NCBI GenBank assembly: GCA_024644105.1
Contig: JAHELP010000007.1
Span: 1-39,962, forward strand
DNA length: 39,962 nt
Origin: Candidatus Nitrosopumilus sp.
GTDB taxonomy: Archaea > Thermoproteota > Nitrososphaeria > Nitrososphaerales > Nitrosopumilaceae
Reading direction: 5' to 3'
In this document: positions 32,293-39,891 of the stretch, in pieces
Numbering within the stretch: position 1 is the first letter of the stretch
How the letters are laid out: every line of letters begins with the position of its first letter
The notes under the pieces: model-generated
Database searches by the model: none
What the model was told of the DNA's origin: nothing
Seen by the model: the letters and a program-made list of their open reading frames with translations, nothing else
Program-made: the position numbers and the translations under genes

Positions 32293-32799
32293 ATGCATAT
32301 GAGTGAAGATGCCTGGTCAAATCTAGACAAAGTTGATCAAAAAATTATTGAAATTCTAAATAATAATGCTAGAACACCATCAAAAGAGATTGCATCAGAA
32401 TTAAAAAAATCAGGTCATGATGTATCAGATAGAACAATTAGAAAAAGAATAGAGCGTTTAGAAAAAAGTGGAATCATCAAAGGATACAAAGCAGTCTTAA
32501 CAGATGTCTCAGGAATTAATCAATACCAAGCAGTATTGATGAAACTAAAGCCATCAAAATCATTAGAGGCAGTTAAAGACTCTATCAAAGATTTCATTAC
32601 AAAACTAGACAATTATCTTCTAGTTTCAAATATGGAAGGAGAATGGAATATGCTAGTTTTACTACAGGTAAACTCAGATAAAAAAAGCACATCACAGAAA
32701 ATTGTGGAGAAATTTTCTGATGAATTGATTGATTATAGAATAAACGAAATTGATATCAAAGATGTCAATATTTTGAATATGTCACTACTATTATTGTAA
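32293..32799 (+). CDS. Lrp/AsnC-family transcription regulator
   Basis: A 168-residue DNA-binding regulator. Residues 10-70 form the winged helix-turn-helix, with the typical LDKVDQKIIEILNNNARTPSKEIA start and DRTIRKRIERLEKSGIIKGY. Residues 75-168 are a RAM-like ligand/oligomerisation domain. Ligands in the family are often amino acids. Here none can be inferred. It faces the TPR-receiver gene, with a 9-bp overlap of the ends. Confidence 0.9.
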   Translation: MHMSEDAWSNLDKVDQKIIEILNNNARTPSKEIASELKKSGHDVSDRTIRKRIERLEKSGIIKGYKAVLTDVSGINQYQAVLMKLKPSKSLEAVKDSIKDFITKLDNYLLVSNMEGEWNMLVLLQVNSDKKSTSQKIVEKFSDELIDYRINEIDIKDVNILNMSLLLL

Positions 32800-33546
32800 T
32801 AAAGAATATTCAGATTCTGCAACATCTATAGCTTTTTTAACTTCATCTAGAGTGAAAGGTTTTTGAATAAATGCAGAAACTCCAGTACTGATTGTTTTAT
32901 TTACACGTGAAGTGGTTTTTTCATCTGCTGTAATTACAACAATTTGTAAATCAATTTTTTCTTTAAGTAACTTTGAAGCAACAACATCACCTCCAAGATC
33001 AGGCAGTCCCATATCTAACAATATCACAGGCTCTTTGTTTTCTGAAAATATTTTTTTGCACCCTTTTACACCATCTTTTCCATTTTCAAAGACATGAATT
33101 TCAGAGTAACCTAACTTTTCTGCATACATTTTTAGTTTCATTGCAATAGATTTACTGTCATCAATGATTACAATAGGACGTGTAACTTGAATAGATTTTT
33201 GGATAATGGTTTTTGCTTTTTGATATGTGTCTTTGGCTTTATCAAACTCTCCTAAACTCAAGAGACATTTTGATGCACAAAGTAATGCACCTTTAACATT
33301 TGTAGAATTTTTGAGTTTAGAATATTTTAAAAAGAGTTCACTAGCTTCTTTAATTTCATTTTCAGAAACCTTTCCTTGTCGAGATCTACATTCAGATGCT
33401 AACATAAACAATAAAGCTGATTTTAGTAATTCAGATTTTTTCAAAGATTCAGCCTGGTCGAGAAAAAGATTGTGAGCAGTAATGTATTGTTTATTTTTAA
33501 GATGAGTTAATGCAATCTCACAATTAGTTTTTGTATCCAATAACAT
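32791..33546 (-). CDS. TPR-like/receiver-domain protein
   Basis: A 251-residue protein with an unusual order: about 120 residues of TPR-like helical repeats first, then a complete CheY-type receiver domain. Receiver residues are all present: Asp129-Asp130, phosphoacceptor Asp178 in LLDMGLPD, Thr206, and Lys229 in QKPF. There is no DNA-binding output domain. It could be a phosphorylation-controlled scaffold acting through the helical part. No histidine kinase is nearby. Confidence 0.86.
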   Translation of the reverse strand: MLLDTKTNCEIALTHLKNKQYITAHNLFLDQAESLKKSELLKSALLFMLASECRSRQGKVSENEIKEASELFLKYSKLKNSTNVKGALLCASKCLLSLGEFDKAKDTYQKAKTIIQKSIQVTRPIVIIDDSKSIAMKLKMYAEKLGYSEIHVFENGKDGVKGCKKIFSENKEPVILLDMGLPDLGGDVVASKLLKEKIDLQIVVITADEKTTSRVNKTISTGVSAFIQKPFTLDEVKKAIDVAESEYSLLQ

Positions 33547-33591
33547 TAAGGAATTTTTTTCTGTTATAAAATTTTGTAGTATTTATTTGAA

Positions 33592-34644
33592 CTATGGATT
33601 TATCACTGCACGTCCAATAATTTTTCGTGCTTTAAGATCCTCTAAAGCAGAATTTGCTTCATCTAGAGAGTACCTCTTTGAAATTACGGGGTTGATTGTA
33701 CCCTTTCGTGCAAGGTCAAGCAGTTCTACCATGTCAGTGTAATTTCCAGTATATGCACCCTGAATAACAATGGATTTTAGAGGAATTGTTACAAGAGATA
33801 ATTCAATAGAGCCTCCAAACAATCCTACCAAAACTAAATTACCACGTTTTCGAAGAATTGCAAAGTCAAGTTTTGCAGTTGGAGGGGCATTTACAAAATC
33901 AACAACACTGTCTGCTCCTTTCTCATTACAAATAGACATAATTTTTTTAGCAGTTTCAGGATCTTTTGAGTTTACAGTGAAATCAGCACCCATCCCTTTT
34001 GCTGTTTCCAATTTTTTATCATCTAGATCAACACAAATAATTTTAGCATTCGTAATTGCCTTTGCAATTTGCACTCCCATCAATCCCAAACCTCCAGCAC
34101 CAACAATCACAATAAACTCAGGTGAATTCTCATTTGCTTTTTTTACAGCACTGTATGCAGTAAGTCCAGAGCATGCAAGTGATGTTGCAGCATCTGGATC
34201 TACACCATCAAGTTTAGCTAAATATTTTGAATTTGGAATTAAAGCATAATCAGAATAACCACCATCTTGAAAGACACCCATAGATTTTGGTGTATCACAT
34301 AGATTTTCATTTCCTACCTTACATGCAGGACATTCCCCACAACCAATCCATGGAAAAACTAAAACTTGATCACCTTTTGAAATTCCAGATACATTATTTC
34401 CAATTTCTTCAACTGTACCAACAATTTCATGGCCAGGAGTTACAGGATATTTGACACCCCTATCAGTGACTTTCATAAACTGACCATCACCAAGATCATA
34501 TCCACCTTCCCACAAGTGTAAATCACTATGACAAACACCCACAGAATTTACTTTGACTAGAACCTGAGAGCCCTCAGGTTTAGGAGTCTCAAAGTCTGAG
34601 ACTACAAGGGGCTCATTTGGACCTGTGATTCTAGCAGATTTCAT
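33592..34644 (-). CDS. Zinc-dependent NAD(P) alcohol dehydrogenase
   Basis: A 350-residue medium-chain dehydrogenase. Catalytic zinc ligands: Cys in GVCHSD near 36 and His in GHEIVG near 65. The structural zinc lobe CGECPACKVGNENLC near 95-109 is complete. The Rossmann loop GAGGLGLMG near 175 is followed by CVDLDD, whose Asp suggests NAD. In ammonia-oxidising archaea such enzymes are candidates for semialdehyde reduction in the hydroxypropionate/hydroxybutyrate cycle, but this is inference. The ATG at 34644 is chosen because a TATA-like box (34666-34673) is 21 nt upstream. The longer frame crosses it. Confidence 0.88.
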   Translation of the reverse strand: MKSARITGPNEPLVVSDFETPKPEGSQVLVKVNSVGVCHSDLHLWEGGYDLGDGQFMKVTDRGVKYPVTPGHEIVGTVEEIGNNVSGISKGDQVLVFPWIGCGECPACKVGNENLCDTPKSMGVFQDGGYSDYALIPNSKYLAKLDGVDPDAATSLACSGLTAYSAVKKANENSPEFIVIVGAGGLGLMGVQIAKAITNAKIICVDLDDKKLETAKGMGADFTVNSKDPETAKKIMSICNEKGADSVVDFVNAPPTAKLDFAILRKRGNLVLVGLFGGSIELSLVTIPLKSIVIQGAYTGNYTDMVELLDLARKGTINPVISKRYSLDEANSALEDLKARKIIGRAVINP

Positions 34645-34665
34645 AGTTGACTTTTTCACACTAAC

Positions 34666-34673
34666 AATATAAG
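34666..34673 (-). promoter_or_regulatory. TATA box of the alcohol dehydrogenase gene
   Basis: CTTATATT on the minus strand, 21 nt before the ATG at 34644. It removes a 41-codon N-terminal extension. Confidence 0.55.
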
Positions 34674-34738
34674 AGTTGACTGGATGTGAGAAAAAAATAG
34701 AGCCCTTAGATATTATTGAATAGATAAAAAGTGAACTT

Positions 34739-35416
34739 GTGAGTGAAGCGCAAACTCCTAACAGCATTTCTCAAGAACCAGTAAACATTCTGTTTAGTCC
34801 ATCCTCAGTTGTTAAAAAAGATGTGTGGGAGATTGATCTAATACAAATTTTGAATTTACTGATAAAAATTCTCGATAAAACGGGCAAGAAGGATCTCAAG
34901 GTAGCAGGAATGGCAGCATTATCATCATCGTTAATTTACCGAATGAAAGTTGAAAGTATTTTTGCATTACAGAAAGCAGCAATGGAGAAAAAACCAATGC
35001 ACCAAAGAACAGATGTAGATATTGAACTAATTGATATTCCATATAGACATGAGTCTACATATCCAGTATCATTAGATGATTTGTTAGGATTATTACAGAA
35101 TCTTATTGGAACAATTGCAAATCCACAATCAAGAAGAAATAAGCAATTAGAGATAGAACCAATTGAGGCTCCAGATTTCCAAGAGTTTTTCATATCTCTT
35201 GAAAGCATCATTGGCAAGTACGAAGATTTAATCATGAAAAAAATTGGAGCCGCAGGTTTTGGATTACTGCAAGACATAATTTTAGAGCTTGATCAAGTAG
35301 ATTCTATCAGATGTTTCTTTGCAGCATTATTTTTGGCAAGAGACCAAAGAGTAGATCTTGAACAAGTAGATGATGACATCAAAATTATCGTAATCAAGGA
35401 TGAGCTTACAAATTAA
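34739..35416 (+). CDS. scpA: Segregation and condensation protein ScpA
   Basis: Kleisin subunit that bridges the two heads of SMC in chromosome condensation. The 225 residues begin with the SMC-neck-binding region (WEIDLIQILNLLIKIL near 30-45) and end with a winged-helix-like segment (VDSIRCFFAALFLARDQRVDLEQ). The start is GTG. It is followed after 18 bp by scpB, the normal partner arrangement. SMC itself is not in the window. Confidence 0.9.
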   Translation: MSEAQTPNSISQEPVNILFSPSSVVKKDVWEIDLIQILNLLIKILDKTGKKDLKVAGMAALSSSLIYRMKVESIFALQKAAMEKKPMHQRTDVDIELIDIPYRHESTYPVSLDDLLGLLQNLIGTIANPQSRRNKQLEIEPIEAPDFQEFFISLESIIGKYEDLIMKKIGAAGFGLLQDIILELDQVDSIRCFFAALFLARDQRVDLEQVDDDIKIIVIKDELTN

Positions 35417-35434
35417 TCAGGATGGAGATAAGAA

Positions 35435-36007
35435 ATGGTCAAAATTGAAGATATGAATGAGGCAACAGCAAGAATTGAAGCTGCATTATACTCGGCTGGC
35501 AGGCCACTAAGAATTGAAGATATTGTAAGAGCATCAGGCACAGAATCTAGAACAAAAACACTGGAATTGCTTGAGAGCATCATGAAAAAGACAAAGTCAG
35601 CCTTCAAAGCATTAGAAATTGTAATACTTCCAGATGGATCCTATGTAATGCAATTAAAACCAGAGTACAGTGCCACTGTCAAAAGATATGCATCAAAACC
35701 AGTTCTTCCAAATGCAACACTAAAGACATTATCATACATTGCATACATGCAACCAATATCATCAAAACAACTTGTGGAGACAAGAGGATCTGGAGTTTAT
35801 GCACATCTCAAAGAATTACGCCAACTAGATTACATTAGTCATCAAAATGTAGGTCGATTAAAAATTTACACAACAACTGAAAAATTCCAAAAATATTTTG
35901 GCATTCAAGGAGATGTAGAAGATCTAAAACAAAGATTATTCTCCAAAGTAAGAAAGACAGCAAACAGACAAACAGCAACTCCTCAAATTGCAACAGAAGT
36001 AAACTAA
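35435..36007 (+). CDS. scpB: Segregation and condensation protein ScpB
   Basis: Kleisin-associated partner of ScpA, 190 residues with two winged-helix domains: EARIEAALYSAGRPL... near 8-30 in the first, and LKTLSYIAYMQPISSKQLVETRGSGVYAHLKEL in the second. The basic, Gln/Thr-rich tail after residue 165 is low-complexity. It is co-transcribed with scpA. The gap to rps8e holds its own TATA box. Confidence 0.92.
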   Translation: MVKIEDMNEATARIEAALYSAGRPLRIEDIVRASGTESRTKTLELLESIMKKTKSAFKALEIVILPDGSYVMQLKPEYSATVKRYASKPVLPNATLKTLSYIAYMQPISSKQLVETRGSGVYAHLKELRQLDYISHQNVGRLKIYTTTEKFQKYFGIQGDVEDLKQRLFSKVRKTANRQTATPQIATEVN

Positions 36008-36045
36008 CTAGATATTTTAAATCACGGCTAATTATTTGCGTTTTG

Positions 36046-36053
36046 TATAAATT
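36046..36053 (+). promoter_or_regulatory. TATA box of the rps8e-srp19 unit
   Basis: TATAAATT ends 22 nt before the rps8e GTG start. Confidence 0.55.
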
Positions 36054-36075
36054 AGAGTAATTAAGACAACATTTT

Positions 36076-36459
36076 GTGAGAAAATCCGTAGAGAATTTAG
36101 CAACTAGTAAAATTACTGGTGGAAGAAGAGTTCCACTTAGAATTAGAAGAAAATATGAAACTGATAGATATCCAAATGAGCCAATTAATGGAGCTCAAGT
36201 TACTGTTACAAGAAGAGTTAGAGGAAGTAACAATAAAACAGCTTTGAAATCAATTGACTTTGTCAACTTGGCAACTGGAGAAGCTAAAGTAAAGAAAACA
36301 AAAATTATCAAAGTTTTAGAAAATGATACAAACAACGATTACAAAAGACGTGGCATCATTACTAAAGGTGCAATTCTTGAAACTGCAGAAGGAAAGTGTA
36401 AAGTTGTTTCAAAGCCAGGACAAAACGGAATCGTCAACGCAATATTACTAAAGGAATAA
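36076..36459 (+). CDS. rps8e: Ribosomal protein S8e
   Basis: Small-subunit protein shared with eukaryotes, 127 residues as in other archaea. Typical segments are SKITGGRRVPLRIRRKYE near 12-29, VRGSNNKTALKS near 48-59 and the C-terminal VSKPGQNGIVNAILL. It starts with GTG. One base separates its stop from srp19, so the two are co-translated. Confidence 0.95.
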   Translation: MRKSVENLATSKITGGRRVPLRIRRKYETDRYPNEPINGAQVTVTRRVRGSNNKTALKSIDFVNLATGEAKVKKTKIIKVLENDTNNDYKRRGIITKGAILETAEGKCKVVSKPGQNGIVNAILLKE

Positions 36460-36460
36460 A

Positions 36461-36760
36461 ATGAAAGATTACGAGCACGTCGTAATCTGGTTGGATTATT
36501 TCAACAAGAATTTAAAAAAATCTAAAGGAAGAAGACTTGGATTAGAAAAATGTGTTTTTGATCCTTCTTTGAAAGAATTAACAGATGCAACAAAAGCAAG
36601 TGGATTAGAAATTACAGAATCAGATGACAAAGTTAGATTCCCTAAAAGACCATTTGTAAGATCAGGCTATGTAATAGTACCAAAAGGATCCTCCAAGACA
36701 AAAATACTTAACAAAATTTCTGAAAAGTTAGTGGCAAAAAGATCAAAGCAGTCAAAATAA
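36461..36760 (+). CDS. srp19: Signal recognition particle protein SRP19
   Basis: Binds the tips of SRP RNA helices 6 and 8 and prepares the site for SRP54. The 99 residues show the WLDYFNKNLKKSKGRRL start and the RSGYVIVPKG strand. Its SRP54 partner is encoded at 27490-28815 on the other strand. Confidence 0.93.
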   Translation: MKDYEHVVIWLDYFNKNLKKSKGRRLGLEKCVFDPSLKELTDATKASGLEITESDDKVRFPKRPFVRSGYVIVPKGSSKTKILNKISEKLVAKRSKQSK

Positions 36761-36833
36761 AATGAATTCTAGCTCTTAGCTAAAGTAAAGTTGACAGAAG
36801 TCTATGATAAGAATACAACAATTAGAATTCTAA

Positions 36834-37100
36834 TTGCAGGAGGTAGGCGAAATAATGCACCTAGCCGGAAGTGGCAGGGTAATCATTCAACTATCAAAAG
36901 AATTAGTTGAAGGACAAATACTCTGTGACGAAAAAGGAACTAGAGTTGCAAAAGTAAATGAAATGATAGGTCCAGTAAGTAGACCGTTTGCATCAGCAAC
37001 GCCATTAACAAATAACATCAAAAAATACATTGGCAAAGGTGTTTTTGCATCTCAAGAATCTCCTGCGAATAAACCAAAAAAATTTAGGAGAAAAAAATAA
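36834..37100 (+). CDS. gar1: H/ACA RNP protein Gar1
   Basis: Small subunit of the H/ACA ribonucleoprotein that guides pseudouridylation, acting with Cbf5, Nop10 and L7Ae. The 88 residues match archaeal Gar1: a GEIMHLAGSGRVIIQ start, DEKGTRVAKVNEMIGPVSRPFASA core, and a basic tail without RGG repeats. TTG at 36834 is chosen because the N-terminus then aligns with other Gar1 proteins. An ATG seven codons later follows a GGAGGT and remains possible. It overlaps the tfb start by one base. Confidence 0.9.
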   Translation: MQEVGEIMHLAGSGRVIIQLSKELVEGQILCDEKGTRVAKVNEMIGPVSRPFASATPLTNNIKKYIGKGVFASQESPANKPKKFRRKK

Positions 37101-38053
37101 TGAACGTACTAGAAAAACAAAACTGTCCTGAATGTAAATCTACACTAGTAGATGACATGCAGAATGGTGAAATAATCTGTTCTGGTTGCGGCGTTGTCGT
37201 CGATGATCAGATTGCAGATTTTGGTCCAGAAACAATAAGCTCAAACTTCGAAGACAAGATGAAGCTTGCAAGAGCAACCGGACAAACAACTTATTCCCAA
37301 CATGATTTGGGAATAACAACTGAGATTTCAATCAGTGCAAAAGACTTTAGTGGAAAAACAATCAACCATGATGTCGCAAATCAAATGCACAATCTCAGAA
37401 AGTGGCAACAAAGAGTACGAGTTTCTTCACCAAGAGAGAGAAGATTAGCAAATGTTTTAACAAAAATGGGTGAAACATGCGACGGTCTAAATCTTTCAAA
37501 GAACGTGTTAGAAACTGCATCTATGATATACAGAAACTTGGATGGACATGTTGATGTGAAAGGGAAATCTGTGGTAAGCATTACTACAGCAACAATTTAC
37601 ATGGCATGCAAACAATGTGATGTAGTAAGATCATTAGAAGAAATTTGTCGCGGAATTTGTCCTGCAAAAGATGTTAAATCAAAAACAAAACTTGCAGCTA
37701 GATACTATAGAACCATGGTAATGGAAATGGGACAATTACATGCCCCAGTTGTAACCATGGACAAATACATCTCAAAGATAGCAAATATGACGCAGACTGA
37801 GGTCAGAGTCGAAAGGCTAGCCTTGGAAATTGCTGAAAAAACCAAAGACAGCAGCATCGCTGATGGAAAGGCTCCAAACGGAATTGCAGCAGCATATCTG
37901 TATGTAGCATCTGTCCTACTTGGACAAAACGTCCTACAAAGAGATGTTTCAAGTATTGCAGGAGTCACAGAAGTCACCATCAGAAATAGATGTAAAGAAA
38001 TTCTGACATGCTATAAACTCAAAATTACTTTGAGACCATCTCTGGCCAACTAA
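37100..38053 (+). CDS. tfb: Transcription initiation factor B (TFB)
   Basis: Archaeal TFIIB homologue that binds TBP-TATA complexes and recruits RNA polymerase. The 317 residues contain the zinc ribbon (Cys9, Cys12, Cys27, Cys30), a B-finger/linker region, and two cyclin-like repeats ending in a helix-turn-helix (DVSSIAGVTEVTIRNRCKEIL) that reads the BRE. Thaumarchaeota usually carry several TFBs, so this is one of them. It is cotranscribed with gar1. A T-rich run after the stop could end transcription. Confidence 0.95.
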   Translation: MNVLEKQNCPECKSTLVDDMQNGEIICSGCGVVVDDQIADFGPETISSNFEDKMKLARATGQTTYSQHDLGITTEISISAKDFSGKTINHDVANQMHNLRKWQQRVRVSSPRERRLANVLTKMGETCDGLNLSKNVLETASMIYRNLDGHVDVKGKSVVSITTATIYMACKQCDVVRSLEEICRGICPAKDVKSKTKLAARYYRTMVMEMGQLHAPVVTMDKYISKIANMTQTEVRVERLALEIAEKTKDSSIADGKAPNGIAAAYLYVASVLLGQNVLQRDVSSIAGVTEVTIRNRCKEILTCYKLKITLRPSLAN

Positions 38054-38118
38054 CTACACCCCCCTTTTTCATTTTATTATCTGTGATGACCGTTAGGATT
38101 AGCTAAATTTCGTCGGTA

Positions 38119-38126
38119 TTATATAG
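38119..38126 (+). promoter_or_regulatory. TATA box of sufC
   Basis: TTATATAG ends 21 nt before the sufC ATG. Confidence 0.55.
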
Positions 38127-38147
38127 AGATTCGAAACAAATCGAAAT

Positions 38148-38918
38148 ATGGCAGTTTTAGAAATAAAAGACCTTCATGTATCAAGAGAAGGTAAAGAAAT
38201 TCTCAAAGGCGTAAATTTGAAAACCGGACCTGGAGAAGTGCATGCCATCATGGGACCAAATGGTTCAGGAAAAAGTACATTAGCTTACACATTACTTGCA
38301 CATCCAAAATACGAAGTAACAAAGGGAGATATTTTGTTAGATGGGGAGAGCATTTTAGATTTAACAGCAGATGAAAGAGCAAAAAAAGGATTATTCCTAG
38401 GCTTCCAGTATCCAACTGAAGTTTCAGGAGTAGGTTTTTCACATTTCTTAAGAACAGCTTACAATTCTCTTAGTAAAGCACTAGAAGGGGATGATAGAGA
38501 AGTATTCATCACAGTTAGAGAATTTCAAAAATATCTAAAAGAAAATCTAGAAAAAGTTGGATTGAAAGAAGAATTTCTTTCAAGATATCTTAATGAAGGA
38601 TTTTCAGGAGGAGAGAAAAAGCGTGCAGAAGTTTTACAGATGGCAGTTCTAAAACCAAAGATATCAATTTTGGATGAACCCGATTCAGGATTAGATATTG
38701 ATGCCGTTCAAGCAGTAGCTCAGGCAATCAGTAAAGTTTCAGGTAAAGAAGCAACAGTAATTATCATTACTCACTATGCTAGAATTTTAAAATTCTTGGA
38801 CAAATTAGATTTTGTTCACGTATTTGCCAGAGGCCAGGTATTGAAAACAGGTGATGCATCATTAGCAGATAAACTTGAAGCTGAAGGTTATGAATGGGCT
38901 TTAGAGCAATCAGCCTAA
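38148..38918 (+). CDS. sufC: Fe-S cluster assembly ATPase SufC
   Basis: Soluble ABC ATPase that drives the SufBCD iron-sulfur scaffold. The 256 residues have Walker A GPNGSGKST near 37-45, the Q loop LGFQYPTEVSG, the signature FSGGEKKRAE near 153, Walker B ILDEPDSGLD near 178 and the His switch ITHYAR. The gene is alone: the next gene is a DUF167 protein and no sufB or sufD follows within the window. Confidence 0.95.
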   Translation: MAVLEIKDLHVSREGKEILKGVNLKTGPGEVHAIMGPNGSGKSTLAYTLLAHPKYEVTKGDILLDGESILDLTADERAKKGLFLGFQYPTEVSGVGFSHFLRTAYNSLSKALEGDDREVFITVREFQKYLKENLEKVGLKEEFLSRYLNEGFSGGEKKRAEVLQMAVLKPKISILDEPDSGLDIDAVQAVAQAISKVSGKEATVIIITHYARILKFLDKLDFVHVFARGQVLKTGDASLADKLEAEGYEWALEQSA

Positions 38919-38951
38919 CCAATTTTAAGATAAAATTACTCCAGTAAATTA

Positions 38952-39164
38952 TTGATATACAAAGTACATGTAGAATTTTCTAAAGAGTTTTTAGAAATTA
39001 ATAATGATGAAATCAAAATAGGAATTAAAACAAACCCAATCAAAGGTCAGGCAAATAAGGATATAATTAAAAAAATTGCAAAACATTTGAAGATATCAAC
39101 ATCATTTGTTCAAATTAAATCAGGCCACAGATCATCTGAGAAGATTATTGAGATTTCAGAATAG
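38952..39164 (+). CDS. DUF167 / YggU-family protein
   Basis: A 70-residue protein with the family hallmark GQANKDIIKKIAKHL near residues 32-46 and the SGHRSSEKIIEI strand near 57. The function is unknown. It follows sufC by 33 bp on the same strand and may be co-transcribed. The start is TTG, since no ATG fits the family N-terminus. Confidence 0.85.
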   Translation: MIYKVHVEFSKEFLEINNDEIKIGIKTNPIKGQANKDIIKKIAKHLKISTSFVQIKSGHRSSEKIIEISE

Positions 39165-39210
39165 AGAATTTAGTTTTTTGTTTAAATAGGGTCTCAAAAT
39201 TGGGGGTAAT

Positions 39211-39885
39211 ATGTCAGAAGAAAATGATCAATATTATTTTAATTTCTCATTTTTCAAAGTAGATCCTAAATGGAGATGGATGGCAGACTTGGCAAAAGAA
39301 GAGTCTGCAAAAGAAGTAGAAAATGTGATTAATAATTCAGGAATAATGTTTAGATCATATTCAAACTTGGGATTAAGAGATGATGCTGACTTTTTGTTTT
39401 GGTTTGCAGCAAAAACAGTAGAAGAAATTCAAGTTGTAATTGAAAAAATCTACAAAACAGTATTTGGGAAATATATCATACCATCAATGACATACTTGTC
39501 ATGTACAAGACCATCTCTATACGTACAAGAACAAAAAGCCCATGGATTCATCACAGGTGATAATCCAAAAAAACACGTTATTGTTTATCCATTTACAAAA
39601 ACAAGAGAATGGTATCTATTACCAAAAGAAAAACGCCAGGAAATAATGGATGAGCATATTGAAGTGAGTAAGAAATATCCCCAAGTAGTACTCAATACAA
39701 CATACTCTTTTGGAATACATGATGAGGACTTTATGCTAGCATTTGAGGTGGATAACATTAGAGATTTTCAAGATTTAATCATGGATTTGAGAGAAACTCA
39801 AGTCTCAACATATGTTAAAAACGATATTCCCATGATTGTATGCGTCAAAAAAGATATTGTACCGCTGATATCTAGTTTAGGATAG
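39211..39885 (+). CDS. Chlorite-dismutase-family heme protein
   Basis: A 224-residue member of the chlorite dismutase/HemQ family. Conserved features: YPFTKTREWYLLP near 126-138 with Tyr126, the probable proximal heme ligand His149 in MDEHIEV, and TTYSFGIHDEDF after it. The stretch between His149 and GIH contains no Arg, whereas true chlorite dismutases have a distal Arg there. So chlorite decomposition is unlikely, and a coproheme-decarboxylase-like or other heme role fits better. The family assignment is firm, the activity open. Confidence 0.87.
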   Translation: MSEENDQYYFNFSFFKVDPKWRWMADLAKEESAKEVENVINNSGIMFRSYSNLGLRDDADFLFWFAAKTVEEIQVVIEKIYKTVFGKYIIPSMTYLSCTRPSLYVQEQKAHGFITGDNPKKHVIVYPFTKTREWYLLPKEKRQEIMDEHIEVSKKYPQVVLNTTYSFGIHDEDFMLAFEVDNIRDFQDLIMDLRETQVSTYVKNDIPMIVCVKKDIVPLISSLG

Positions 39886-39891
39886 ATAGAG

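Noticed and set aside
33592-34767. Alcohol dehydrogenase with a 41-residue hydrophobic N-terminal extension (possible signal peptide)
   Set aside because: The extension crosses the TATA box at 34666-34673 and overlaps the scpA start. The family N-terminus aligns with the ATG at 34644.
38085-38110. GTGATGA resembling a box C between tfb and sufC
   Set aside because: No CTGA at a guide-length distance and no second box pair.
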